From the NCBI RefSeq assembly GCF_005503145.1, contig NZ_SCNV01000054.1, positions 1 to 59,076 on the forward strand: 59,076 bases of DNA, given 5' to 3'. Under the pieces are notes generated by a model that was not told the DNA's origin, ran no database searches, and worked only from the letters and a program-made list of their open reading frames with translations. A program made the translations under genes and the position numbers. Every line of letters starts with the position of its first letter. Position 1 is the first letter of the stretch. The DNA comes from Burkholderia sp. 4M9327F10. Lineage in GTDB: Bacteria > Pseudomonadota > Gammaproteobacteria > Burkholderiales > Burkholderiaceae. Shown piece by piece: positions 9,420-17,758 of this stretch.

Positions 9420-9845
9420 ATGGCAGACGCATTCAATCCGCCCGAAGTCTGGCCGCCCTTTGGCGCATTCTCGATGGCTGTCGTCCAGGGCGAGGGGCAA
9501 ATCGTTCATCTGAAAGGCCAGGTGTCTCTTGATCGAGGGGGCCAGGTTGTCGGCCACAGCGACATGCTGGCGCAAACGCGCCAAACGCTCGAAAACATTC
9601 GCGCTGTCCTGGCGTCGATGGGAGGGCAAATGGCCGACGTGTTGTCGATCGTTCACTACACCACGGACATCGACGCGTTCATGGGCGCGTCGGAGATTCG
9701 AAAAGCGTTTTTTACCGCGCCGTATCCCGTCACGACCACCGTTCAGGTCGAACGGCTGTATCGCCCTGAGTTGATGATCGAGATTACGGCGATTGCAGAA
9801 ATTCCTCGGGACCGGTTTCGGCGCCCTGCTGTCGCACCAAGCTGA
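9420..9845 (+). CDS. Rid (YjgF/YER057c/UK114) family protein lacking the catalytic Arg
   Basis: The 141-residue product has the Rid fold: the LKGQVSLD strand (31-38), the QTRQTLENIRAVLASMG helix (52-68) and the terminal VQVERLYRPELMIEITAIA strand. Canonical RidA hydrolyses reactive 2-aminoacrylate and other enamine/imine intermediates using Arg105 in a P-A-R-S-C-V-E-V context. Here that segment reads PVTTTVQV, with Thr at position 105, so imine deamination by the RidA mechanism is not expected. It faces the chromate transporter pair tail to tail with only 18 bp between. Confidence 0.85.
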   Translation: MADAFNPPEVWPPFGAFSMAVVQGEGQIVHLKGQVSLDRGGQVVGHSDMLAQTRQTLENIRAVLASMGGQMADVLSIVHYTTDIDAFMGASEIRKAFFTAPYPVTTTVQVERLYRPELMIEITAIAEIPRDRFRRPAVAPS

Positions 9846-9863
9846 TGCCCAGCAGCCTGGTGG

Positions 9864-10391
9864 CTAATTCACAAGCCCTGCCAGCCCTAACGCCGCCCCT
9901 GCCGCAACCAGCCAGATGGGATTGAACTTTGTCCGATAGGCGATCACAACCGTCATGATCGTCAGAACGGCGCGGCCCACGTTGACATCCACTTCGCGAA
10001 TGAACACATAGGCCGCGCAAGCCAGCAGACCGACCGTCGCAGGCGCGAGACCGCGGCGAATCGCCTTCACGACCAGCGAGGCATTGTGTCGCTCGAACCA
10101 GCCGCTCACAAAATAGGCGAGCACCGCGGAAGGAATAATCATGGCCAATGTCGCAACCAGCGCCCCGGCCAGCCCCGCGGCCTGAAAGCCGATCAACGAA
10201 ACGGCCATGCCGTTTGGGCCAGGTGCCGCCTGCATTGCCGAGAAAAACGTGACGAACTGCTGAGCCGTGAGCCAGTGACGCGTTTCGACCGCATAGTGCT
10301 GAATATCGGCCAGCGTAGCGTTGATCCCGCCGACCGCAAGAAGCGACCAGAGCGCGCTATGAAGCGCGAGATCGGTGAGCCGGGACATCAT
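9864..10391 (-). CDS. Chromate transporter, short ChrA-type half (second gene of pair)
   Basis: The 175-residue product is one half of a short-chain CHR transporter, with about five to six hydrophobic segments and the family's amphipathic AAPGPNGMAVSLIGFQ motif (about 53-68). Its start at 10391 overlaps the stop of the upstream half gene in an ATGA arrangement, so the two are co-translated. In this family the two halves insert with opposite orientation and together export chromate by proton-coupled antiport. No chrB-type regulator lies next to it; the divergent region instead ends in a LysR gene. Confidence 0.88.
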   Translation of the reverse strand: MMSRLTDLALHSALWSLLAVGGINATLADIQHYAVETRHWLTAQQFVTFFSAMQAAPGPNGMAVSLIGFQAAGLAGALVATLAMIIPSAVLAYFVSGWFERHNASLVVKAIRRGLAPATVGLLACAAYVFIREVDVNVGRAVLTIMTVVIAYRTKFNPIWLVAAGAALGLAGLVN

Positions 10392-11029
10392 CGTGCAGCT
10401 CCCTCGCGCCGCTGCGCCGCCGCTTCGGCTCGCAACGCACGCCACATAAGCCATGAGCCAAACGGTCCCAGCACCGCGAGAACAAGCAGCAGCGGCAGTT
10501 TCAGCAAGCCCACGGCAATGAACGTGGCCACCACCAGCACCAGATTACGCAGATCGCGCGGCAGGCTGACGAGCAGCTTGAGCACCGTTGCAATGACGAG
10601 TCCCGTCGCCACCGGCATCAAGCCCGCCAGAAGATGCGACGTGACGGGAGCACTACCCCAACTTGCGTATGCGTAGCCGACGCCAATCGTAATGACTGTG
10701 GGAGCAAGGTAAAGGCCGCATACACCCGTGACCGCGCCGAGCGCCCCGTGATATTGCCGCCCGATAATCGTCGCAATGTTCGATACGTTTGGCCCCGGCA
10801 GAAGCTGCGCCAACGGCAGCAGTTCGGCAAACTCGCGGTCGGTCAGCCAGCCGCGACGCTCGACCAGCATGCGGCGGGCCCACGGCAGCACGCCACCGAA
10901 GCCGGTCAGCCCGACCATGAAGAACGCGCCGAACAGTTGCCCAAGCGTGGGTCGAGGACGCACGTCGAGCGGGCTGTCGTGCGTCCTGGCACCTGGATCA
11001 TTGGCGTCATCGAGGATCGGTGCGTTCAT
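10388..11029 (-). CDS. Chromate transporter, short ChrA-type half (first gene of pair)
   Basis: The 213-residue product is the partner half. After a hydrophilic N-terminal tail (about 1-28) come FFMVGLTGFGGVLPWARR and the diagnostic LLPLAQLLPGPNVSNIA motif of CHR proteins, then hydrophobic helices to about 195 and a basic tail. It overlaps the second half by 4 bp. Known members lower cytoplasmic chromate; a role on sulfate-like oxyanions is possible. The gap to the LysR gene upstream (11030-11147) holds no recognisable gene. Confidence 0.9.
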   Translation of the reverse strand: MNAPILDDANDPGARTHDSPLDVRPRPTLGQLFGAFFMVGLTGFGGVLPWARRMLVERRGWLTDREFAELLPLAQLLPGPNVSNIATIIGRQYHGALGAVTGVCGLYLAPTVITIGVGYAYASWGSAPVTSHLLAGLMPVATGLVIATVLKLLVSLPRDLRNLVLVVATFIAVGLLKLPLLLVLAVLGPFGSWLMWRALRAEAAAQRREGAAR

Positions 11030-11147
11030 CGGCGGGTCTCCTCACGAAGGTTCTTTTGGATTGAGATAGATGATAGCAGCGCCATTTCCCGCATCGCAGG
11101 TCGGGAGATTGGCCAGGCGCGTGACCGCATCGAACGCACGACGCTGC

Positions 11148-12041
11148 TCATACCGAGTCCGCAATAAACTCGCGCAACCATCGATGCGCGGGGTCGCGAT
11201 GGGAACGCCCATGCCAAAGCATGGCCATCTCGTAGCCCGGCACCTCGACTGGCGCTTCGACCACGCGCAGCGCAGGCGTGTTGCGAGCCAGCCGCGAAGG
11301 CAGCATCGCGACCAGGTCTGTGCTCGCCAGAACCGACTTCATGAACAGAAAGTGCGGCACCGAAAGCACCACACGGCGAGACAAGCCAGCATGCGCAAGC
11401 GCTTCGTCTGTCACGCCATGAAACCCCGCACCTTCCTGCGACACGATCACATGATCGAGCGCACAGAATTGCGCGAGCGTAGGGCGCCGCTTCAGGCGTG
11501 GGTGATCGGCTCGGCCAGCCAGCACATACCGCTCCGCAAACAGCACCCGCCGGTGCAATCCCTCGGGCGCGCCTTCGCTGGTATGGAAAGCCAGATCGAT
11601 TTCCCCCCGTTCCGCCTGCCTCGCAATGCGAGCCGGAAACATTTCGACGACGCCCAGCCTGGTACCGGGCGCAACCGAGCGCAGACTGGCCAACGCCGGC
11701 AACAGGATCGTCGACTCGCCGTAGTCGGCTGCGGCAACACGCCATGTATTGGTTGCCGTGGCCGGATCGAAGGGACGCTCGGGGGAAACTGTGCGCTCCA
11801 GCGCCTCAAGGGCTTGCCGCAACGGTTCGCGCAACGCTTCCGCTCGCGCGGTGGGCCGCATTCCTCGTGGCCCCGGCAATAGCAGCGGGTCGCCGAAGAT
11901 ATCCCTTAGTTTGGCGAGATGAACGCTGACCGAGGGTTGCGAAAAATTCAGCCGCTCTGCCGCACGCGTCACATTGTGTTCCGAAAGCAAGACATCAAGC
12001 GTGACCAGCAAGTTGAGGTCCAGTCGTCTGAGATTAGTCAT
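11148..12041 (-). CDS. LysR-family transcriptional regulator (NodD/PcpR-like)
   Basis: The 297-residue product has an N-terminal winged helix-turn-helix (about 6-65: LLVTLDVLLSEHNVTRAAER, then QPSVSVHLAKLRDIF) and a periplasmic-binding-like effector domain (about 95-290). It is divergent from an NAD(P)H oxidoreductase gene with an 85-bp intergenic region containing a perfect inverted repeat (12055-12078). By the usual LysR logic it controls that gene and itself. The inducer is unknown; quinones or nitroaromatics would suit the partner enzyme (inference). Confidence 0.93.
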   Translation of the reverse strand: MTNLRRLDLNLLVTLDVLLSEHNVTRAAERLNFSQPSVSVHLAKLRDIFGDPLLLPGPRGMRPTARAEALREPLRQALEALERTVSPERPFDPATATNTWRVAAADYGESTILLPALASLRSVAPGTRLGVVEMFPARIARQAERGEIDLAFHTSEGAPEGLHRRVLFAERYVLAGRADHPRLKRRPTLAQFCALDHVIVSQEGAGFHGVTDEALAHAGLSRRVVLSVPHFLFMKSVLASTDLVAMLPSRLARNTPALRVVEAPVEVPGYEMAMLWHGRSHRDPAHRWLREFIADSV

Positions 12042-12054
12042 TGCAATACCTGTA

Positions 12055-12078
12055 ATATTGGATATTCATTTCCAATAT
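12055..12078. promoter_or_regulatory. Perfect inverted repeat, probable LysR operator
   Basis: Arms ATATTGGA (12055-12062) and TCCAATAT (12071-12078) are perfectly complementary with an 8-bp spacer. The site is centred between the two divergent starts (12041 and 12127), where a LysR recognition site is expected. Confidence 0.65.
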
Positions 12079-12126
12079 ACCTTAGCCGAACCTATGCTGG
12101 CGTCTCCAAGCTATGGAGCCTCAGCT

Positions 12127-12903
12127 ATGAATGTTCTTATCGTGTACGCCCATCCCGAACCCAGATCGTTGAACGGTTCACTCAAGGATTTCTCCGTCAA
12201 ACGCCTTGAGGATGCGGGACATACGGTGCAAGTGTCAGATCTGTACGCAATGAAGTGGAAAGCCTCGCTCGACGAGAACGACAGCCTAGATCGCAGGGCC
12301 GGCGCGAAATTCGACCCGTCCCATGACTCAAAGCACGCGTTCGCGAACGGCACGCAAAGCCCGGACATTGCGCTGGAGCAGGACAAACTAAGGTGGGCGG
12401 ATGCAGTGATCCTGCAGTTTCCGCTCTGGTGGTTTTCAATGCCCGCGGTCCTGAAGGGCTGGGTGGAACGCGTCTATGCGTACGGCTTCGCGTACGGGGT
12501 CGGCGAGCACAGCGACTCACACTGGGGCGACCGCTATGGGGAAGGTTCGATGAAGGGAAAGCGGGCGATGCTGATCGTCACTACCGGAGGTTGGGAGTCA
12601 CACTACGGCCCGCGAGGTATCAACGGGCCAATCGACGACGTGCTCTTCCCGATTCACCACGGCATCCTGTACTACCCCGGCTTCGATGTGTTGCCGCCGT
12701 TCCTGCTTTATCGGACCAGCCGTATGGACGAAGCAAGATTCTCGAAGACCTGCGACGAACTGGGACAACGTCTCGACGACCTTTGGAACACGCAACCAAT
12801 CGCATTTCGCCAGCAAAATGCGGGGGAATACGACATCCCCGCCTGCACTTTGCGACCTGATATTGCCCCCGATCAGGTCGGCTTCGCTGCGCACGTCGCC
12901 TAG
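12127..12903 (+). CDS. NAD(P)H-dependent oxidoreductase, NQO1/KefF/MdaB flavodoxin-like family
   Basis: The 258-residue product has the flavodoxin-like N-terminus MNVLIVYAHPEPRSLNGSL with the phosphate-binding HPEPRSLN loop, the ADAVILQFPLWWFSMPA segment that lines the FMN/FAD site (about 94-110), and KRAMLIVTTGG (about 141-151). Members are FAD/FMN-binding quinone or azo reductases doing two-electron reductions. Start at 12127 matches the beginning of the Rossmann-like strand; an upstream frame would run through the LysR operator. Divergent from and probably controlled by the adjacent LysR regulator. Confidence 0.9.
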   Translation: MNVLIVYAHPEPRSLNGSLKDFSVKRLEDAGHTVQVSDLYAMKWKASLDENDSLDRRAGAKFDPSHDSKHAFANGTQSPDIALEQDKLRWADAVILQFPLWWFSMPAVLKGWVERVYAYGFAYGVGEHSDSHWGDRYGEGSMKGKRAMLIVTTGGWESHYGPRGINGPIDDVLFPIHHGILYYPGFDVLPPFLLYRTSRMDEARFSKTCDELGQRLDDLWNTQPIAFRQQNAGEYDIPACTLRPDIAPDQVGFAAHVA

Positions 12904-12919
12904 GCCATCTTCGCGGCGT

Positions 12920-15535
12920 TCAAGGCTTGTTCGTGTCCATACCAGGCGCCGCTTCCGGCACATCCGGCGTTGGCGTGGGTGTGGAACTCGGCCCTTCCGT
13001 TGGGAATCCGCCGTTGCCTTGCGGCACGCCCGTCGGCTCGCCGGCAGATGCCGGCTGCGGTGTCACCGGTGCCGGCAGCCCGTTCGCACCGGCATTCGAT
13101 GCAGCCACCGGTCCCGATGCAGCCGCGCCCGGCGCCCCGAGCAACGGCGGCAATTCACGCGGCGCCGAGGCTGGAGCGGGAGCGAGTACCGCCCCGGATG
13201 CTTCGGACGCCGCCGATGCCACCGGCGCCGGCTTAGGCGGTGCGCGGCGAACCGGTGCAGCAGGCGCCGCCGTCTGCGGCTTCGAGCTGCTGAAATAGGC
13301 CACCCAGGCACGCAGTTTGTCGCGGAACTGCTCGAACAGGCTCGGCTGTACTTCGGTCGCAAAACGAACCCGCGAATCGATCAGCCGGGCGCGTAGCGCG
13401 CGCTGGTAGAAATCGCCGACAATCGGCAGCGCGGTGTGCGCACCTTCGCCCCAATAGCTGCTGCCGAGCGTCACGCGCCCGTCGTCGAATCCGACCCACG
13501 CGCCCGCCACCAGTTGCGGATGCATCAGGATGAACCAGCCGTCCGCGTTGTCCTGGGTCGTGCCGGTCTTGCCTGCCACGTCTGCGCGGATGCCGAAACG
13601 CGTACGTATGCCCACCCCGGTGCCGCGATTGACCACGTCACGCATGACGTCGATCAGCGTTCTATCCGCCGCTGCCGGCAACGCACGCTCGGGCGAGGCC
13701 GGTTCGAATTGCGCCAGCACGTTGCCATCGTGGTCCTCGATACTCGTCACCATGCGTGGCTCGAGATACTGGCCGTCGTTCGCGATCGTGCTGTAGGCCG
13801 ACACCATCTCCTTGATCGTCACCGGGCTCGTACCGAGCGCGAGCGAGGGCACGGGATCGAGCGTGCTGTCGCGCACGCCCATGGCGCGCGCAAGCCGCAC
13901 CACCTTGTCCGGCCCCACCTCCTCCATCAACTGCGCAGTAATGCGGTTGCGCGAATAGGCCAGCGCATCGCGCAGCGTCATTGGCTTTCCGCTCGGTGGA
14001 ACGTCATCGTTAGGACGCCAGATTTCTCCACCTTTCAGCGGAATTTCGACCGGCTGGTCAACAAAGGTATCAGTCGGTTTGGCGCCGTCTTCGAATGCCG
14101 CGCCATATACGAACGGCTTGAAGGTCGAACCCGGCTGGCGTCGCGACTGCTGGACGTGATCGAACGGTTCGTCTTCGAAGTCGCGGCTGCCCACCCACGC
14201 CTTGATCTGGCCGTTGCGCGGATCGATGGCGAGGAAGCCCGCCTGCACTTCGGTCTTGTCGTGGCAGAGGTTGCGCACAAAGGTCCGGTCGGCGCCCAGA
14301 TGCTGGAGCGCATCTTCGTCGCTCTGCCCCGCGGCGCGCGCCGTACGGTACTCCGGCGTCTCGCGGATAAACGTCTTGAAGAGGTCGTTACCCGGCGCAC
14401 AGCCGGAGCGTCCGCTCCAGGCCGAGTTCGCCACCGATTGCAGCGCATTGCCCTGTAGCGCCACGGCCGCGGTCGCCATGGACTGCAGGCGCGAATCGAT
14501 CGTCGTATGAACGATCAGTCCATCTGAGTAAATGTTGTAATCGTTGCGGTCCGCCCAGGAGATCAGCCATTTGCGCAACTGTTGCGCGAAGTGCGGCGCG
14601 GGTCCGGGTGGCTCGATCTGCCGCTCGAAGTCGACGCGCAGCGGCTTGCGCTTGAGCGTATCGTAGGCCGCGGGCGACAGCCGGCCATACTTGACCATCT
14701 GCGCGAGCACCGTATTGCGGCGCTCCAGCGCCCGCTCCGGGTTCAGCACCGGGTTGTAATAGCTGTTGCCCTTCAGCATGCCGGTCAACGTGGCGCTTTC
14801 CAGAATGTCCAGTTGATCGGCCGATTTGCCGAAGTACGTCCGCGCCGCCATTTCAACGCCATACGCGTTGTACAGAAACGGCACCGTGTTCAGGTACGTT
14901 TCGAGAATCTGGTCCTTGCTGTAGGTGGCCTCGATCTTCAGGGCAGTGATCGCCTCTTTCACCTTGCGGCTCAGCGTCGGCGCACGGCCAATCTCGTCGG
15001 GATAGAGGTTGCGCGCGAGTTGCTGCGTAATCGTCGAGCCACCTTGGCGGTCGCCGCCGAACGTATGCAGCGCCGCCGAGCCGGTGCGTCGCCAGTCAAT
15101 CCCGTGGTGCTGATAGAACCGGTGGTCCTCGGTCGAGATCAGCGCGTCGACCATATGCGGCGAGATCTCGGACAGCGTGACCCATTCGCGGTTTGACGGT
15201 TTGAATTCGGCAAGCAGTTTGCCATCGGCCGAGAGAATTTGCGCGGGTTGATCGACCCGCGCCTTGCGGATGTCGCTGATGCTCGGCGTGAACGGGATCA
15301 GTACGATCACGTAGAGCACGAGCAGAACCGGCGGCGTGGCGAGCGTCAGCAGAATGCCGCGACGGGTCGGATGCCGCAGGTGGTAAAGCGTCGCGGCCAG
15401 CAACGGCTGGAGCAGGCTCGCGATAAAGCTGATCAGGCCGGCCAGGATATGGAAGCAGGTCACCGCTACCCGTGCAAGCCGGCCGCCCCATTTGCGGCAG
15501 GATTCACGTACGGACGATACAAATTGGCGACTCAC
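12920..15535 (-). CDS. Class A penicillin-binding protein (glycosyltransferase/transpeptidase, PBP1A type)
   Basis: With the GTG at 15535 the product is 871 residues. One membrane anchor (about 61-82) is followed by a GT51 transglycosylase with catalytic E136-D-H in EDHRFYQHHGID and GGSTITQQLARN (166-176), then a transpeptidase with S470-T-F-K, S528-R-N and K656-T-G-T motifs. It polymerises and crosslinks peptidoglycan. From about residue 755 the tail is low-complexity Ala/Pro/Ser-rich and ends in D-T-N-K-P, longer than in most PBP1A. A further in-frame GTG at 15622 would add 29 residues but has no ribosome site; I prefer 15535, with low certainty. Stands alone, tail to tail with the quinone reductase-like gene. 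Confidence 0.93.
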   Translation of the reverse strand: MSRQFVSSVRESCRKWGGRLARVAVTCFHILAGLISFIASLLQPLLAATLYHLRHPTRRGILLTLATPPVLLVLYVIVLIPFTPSISDIRKARVDQPAQILSADGKLLAEFKPSNREWVTLSEISPHMVDALISTEDHRFYQHHGIDWRRTGSAALHTFGGDRQGGSTITQQLARNLYPDEIGRAPTLSRKVKEAITALKIEATYSKDQILETYLNTVPFLYNAYGVEMAARTYFGKSADQLDILESATLTGMLKGNSYYNPVLNPERALERRNTVLAQMVKYGRLSPAAYDTLKRKPLRVDFERQIEPPGPAPHFAQQLRKWLISWADRNDYNIYSDGLIVHTTIDSRLQSMATAAVALQGNALQSVANSAWSGRSGCAPGNDLFKTFIRETPEYRTARAAGQSDEDALQHLGADRTFVRNLCHDKTEVQAGFLAIDPRNGQIKAWVGSRDFEDEPFDHVQQSRRQPGSTFKPFVYGAAFEDGAKPTDTFVDQPVEIPLKGGEIWRPNDDVPPSGKPMTLRDALAYSRNRITAQLMEEVGPDKVVRLARAMGVRDSTLDPVPSLALGTSPVTIKEMVSAYSTIANDGQYLEPRMVTSIEDHDGNVLAQFEPASPERALPAAADRTLIDVMRDVVNRGTGVGIRTRFGIRADVAGKTGTTQDNADGWFILMHPQLVAGAWVGFDDGRVTLGSSYWGEGAHTALPIVGDFYQRALRARLIDSRVRFATEVQPSLFEQFRDKLRAWVAYFSSSKPQTAAPAAPVRRAPPKPAPVASAASEASGAVLAPAPASAPRELPPLLGAPGAAASGPVAASNAGANGLPAPVTPQPASAGEPTGVPQGNGGFPTEGPSSTPTPTPDVPEAAPGMDTNKP

Positions 15536-15703
15536 GCTGGTCTCAGCCCATCTTGAAAAGCGTGAATGGTACCAAACCAGGCATGCCGGCTGGATTCCTG
15601 GGACGACCCAAGGCGACGACACCCGGTGCGGCGGGCAACGAATGCTTGCCGAAAGCTTGGATAACTAGAATCATCAGACAGACCAACACGATAAGAACCA
15701 GTC

Positions 15704-16441
15704 ATGAAAACGAAAAAAACTCTCCTGCTACTGATTTCGTTGTCCGCTTCGACGCTTGTTCGCGCGGAATCCCTGCCTGCACCGAAGCTCAGCCCTGGCG
15801 ACACCTGGAACTATGTCGAGACGGTCGAGACTGCACCCAACGGTTGGCGTCAGACCCATGACGAAGTCGTGTTGTTACGTACAACGTCCGACCATATCTA
15901 CTACGAGGTGAAGCAGGCCGGTACGACCCAGCCAGCTAACGAAGCGATCTCAGGCGCCGACTGGAGCCGCTCGCGCAACGTGAACGGAACCGAGACGATC
16001 GTCAATCAGCCGTTGTCGTTTCCGCTCTCGGTAGGCAAAACGTGGGTGGTCAAATACACCGAAGCCAATCCGAACGTGAAGCACAAATCGGAATCGCTCG
16101 ATACGCGCTTCAAGGTTGTAGGCCCCGAATCCGTAGAAGTGCCCGCCGGCAAATTCGACGCGATCAAGATCGAGGCCGAAGGCGACTGGACCGCGCAGAC
16201 CGCGCCAATGCAGTCCGCGACGGGCGGAACCGTCTCCACTCAGACGGGGACCACGGTCGTGATGCAGACCAACAGGGCGACCCCAGTTGTCGCCACCGGC
16301 CGCCTTTATAAGGCGTTCTGGTACGTGCCCGAGATTGGCCGCTGGGTTAAATCCGTCGAGGAGTACTACAACAGCAACGGCGTGCGTACCCAGCGGTTCT
16401 CTAGCGAGCTTGAATCGTTTAAGCACGGCGGCGCGCAGTAA
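15704..16441 (+). CDS. Exported protein of unknown function
   Basis: The 245-residue product has a signal peptide (residues 1-21: basic MKTKKT, hydrophobic core, cleavage after VRA). The mature part is beta-rich: LSPGDTWNYVETVET, FPLSVGKTWVVKY, VEVPAGKFDAIKIEAEGDW and a C-terminal FWYVPEIGRWVKSVEEYYN. The G-D-x-W-x-Y and V-P-A-G-x-F-D-A patterns occur in a broad family of periplasmic proteins of unknown role. Divergent from the PBP gene. I do not assign a function. Confidence 0.75.
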   Translation: MKTKKTLLLLISLSASTLVRAESLPAPKLSPGDTWNYVETVETAPNGWRQTHDEVVLLRTTSDHIYYEVKQAGTTQPANEAISGADWSRSRNVNGTETIVNQPLSFPLSVGKTWVVKYTEANPNVKHKSESLDTRFKVVGPESVEVPAGKFDAIKIEAEGDWTAQTAPMQSATGGTVSTQTGTTVVMQTNRATPVVATGRLYKAFWYVPEIGRWVKSVEEYYNSNGVRTQRFSSELESFKHGGAQ

Positions 16442-16453
16442 CCGGCTATCCCT

Positions 16454-16472
16454 GGGGAGCGCTCGCCTCCCC
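16454..16472. terminator. Weak hairpin between convergent genes
   Basis: GGGGAG (16454-16459) and CTCCCC (16467-16472) form a 6-bp stem with a 7-nt loop, in the 46-bp gap between two convergent genes. No T-run follows on either side, so the call is tentative. Confidence 0.3.
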
Positions 16473-16487
16473 AACTGACTCATCTGC

Positions 16488-17360
16488 CTAACACCCTGCC
16501 AGCGTACCCTCGATCCACTCGAGCACCGCCGCAACACGTGCCAGGTGCCGGACATCCGGATGCGTCAACGTCCAGATTTCGCGCTCGAGCGGCGCACCGC
16601 CATCCGCCCCAACACGCACAATCCCCGATACGCGATCCGCAACGATACATGGCAGCAGCGAGCGTCCAAGCCCCGCCAGGACACATTGCAAAAGAGGCTC
16701 CGCGTCGTTGACCGCAACCGCGGCCAAACCCGTGCTCCGCGCCGCGGCATAGTCTATCCACTTCGCCTGCGGAATATGCCCCATCGCCTCTTCATAGGTC
16801 ACCCAGGGCAGTTCATGCGCATCGTCCTCGCGCGATTCATGGACATACACGCCATACCTGAGCAGGCCAATTCGCCGGGCAAATACCCGATCACCCACCT
16901 CTTCGCCCGGCCTCGCGAGGCGCACGGCAACATCCGCGTCGCGCCGCGATAAATTCAGGTCGTGGGAATCCGCAATCAACTCGATTTGCAGATCGGGATA
17001 CCGCTCAAGTAGCGCGGGCAGCGCCGGTATCAGAACCCGGTTGACCAGGATCGGCACTGACGTCACTCGCACCGAACCGCTGATCGCAGCGTCCGCACCG
17101 CTGACAGCTGCGTTTAGCCCGGCAATCTGCGACTCGACCCACTCAGCCCGCGTCACGACAACCTCGCCAGCTTCGGTCGGCCGCATCCGGCCATCTGCCG
17201 TTCGCTCGAACAATCGGGCACCTAGCGCCGACTCGATCGTGCGCACCCGGCGCGAAACCGTCGTGGAGTCGATTTTCAGGCGACGCCCCGCCGTTGCGAA
17301 AGAACCCTCGCGGGCGACAGCGAGTACGTACTGCAGATCATTCCAGTCGAGAGCAGGCAT
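16488..17360 (-). CDS. LysR-family transcriptional regulator
   Basis: The 290-residue product starts at 17360 with MPALDWNDLQYVLAVAREGS, the usual LysR beginning; the winged helix-turn-helix covers about 5-62 (ATAGRRLKIDSTTVSRRVRT) and the effector domain about 88-285. The T-T-V-S-R-R recognition helix is of the CrgA/DsdC-like sort often seen with oxidoreductase targets. It is divergent from the YciI/HAD gene pair (89-bp gap) and likely controls it. Confidence 0.92.
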   Translation of the reverse strand: MPALDWNDLQYVLAVAREGSFATAGRRLKIDSTTVSRRVRTIESALGARLFERTADGRMRPTEAGEVVVTRAEWVESQIAGLNAAVSGADAAISGSVRVTSVPILVNRVLIPALPALLERYPDLQIELIADSHDLNLSRRDADVAVRLARPGEEVGDRVFARRIGLLRYGVYVHESREDDAHELPWVTYEEAMGHIPQAKWIDYAAARSTGLAAVAVNDAEPLLQCVLAGLGRSLLPCIVADRVSGIVRVGADGGAPLEREIWTLTHPDVRHLARVAAVLEWIEGTLAGC

Positions 17361-17449
17361 TTTTGCAGGTCGAACCAGCAGTTTTTCGGCTTGAGGCTGC
17401 CATGATGCCGCACTAAGCTCGACGCATCTACCTGAAAGGAGGTGCAGCA

Positions 17450-17758
17450 ATGCTGTTTGCGGTTCTATTTGAAGACGATGAAGCGTGCGCAAACGAAGTG
17501 CGTAGCCGGTACATGCGGGACCATCTCGACTTCCTCGAACGAAGCGCATCGATGGTCAAAGCGGCCGGTCCGCTTCGACAGAACGAAGACGCGCCGGCCG
17601 GCGGCCTCTGGCTGGTTGAAGCAGAGTCGCGTGACGCCGTCGACCAACTGGTGCGCAGCGATCCGTTCTGGCCAACCGGTCTGCGCCGTTCCGTGCGGGT
17701 TCTCGCGTGGCAGCAGGTGTTCGCCGATGGCACCCGTCTCCTTCCTGTCCATGCCTGA
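17450..17758 (+). CDS. YciI-like protein
   Basis: The 102-residue product has the ferredoxin-like YciI fold: MLFAVLFEDDE strand, the R-x-x-H-L-D-F-L helix with the conserved His (residue about 25), AGPLRQ (about 39-44), GGLWLVEAESRDAVDQLVRSDPFW and a terminal VRVLAWQQVF strand. The conserved His and Asp of YciI are present. The family's enzymatic role is poorly known. A ribosome site AAGGAGG lies just upstream. Its last 8 bases overlap the start of the HAD gene, so the pair is an operon. Confidence 0.85.
   Translation: MLFAVLFEDDEACANEVRSRYMRDHLDFLERSASMVKAAGPLRQNEDAPAGGLWLVEAESRDAVDQLVRSDPFWPTGLRRSVRVLAWQQVFADGTRLLPVHA

Noticed and set aside
13436..14458. A 340-codon plus-strand frame
   Set aside because: Antisense to the penicillin-binding protein gene, Arg/His-rich composition typical of shadow frames.
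15536..15622. Upstream GTG start for the penicillin-binding protein
   Set aside because: No ribosome binding site, and the added 29 residues look unlike a cytoplasmic leader; kept only as an alternative.
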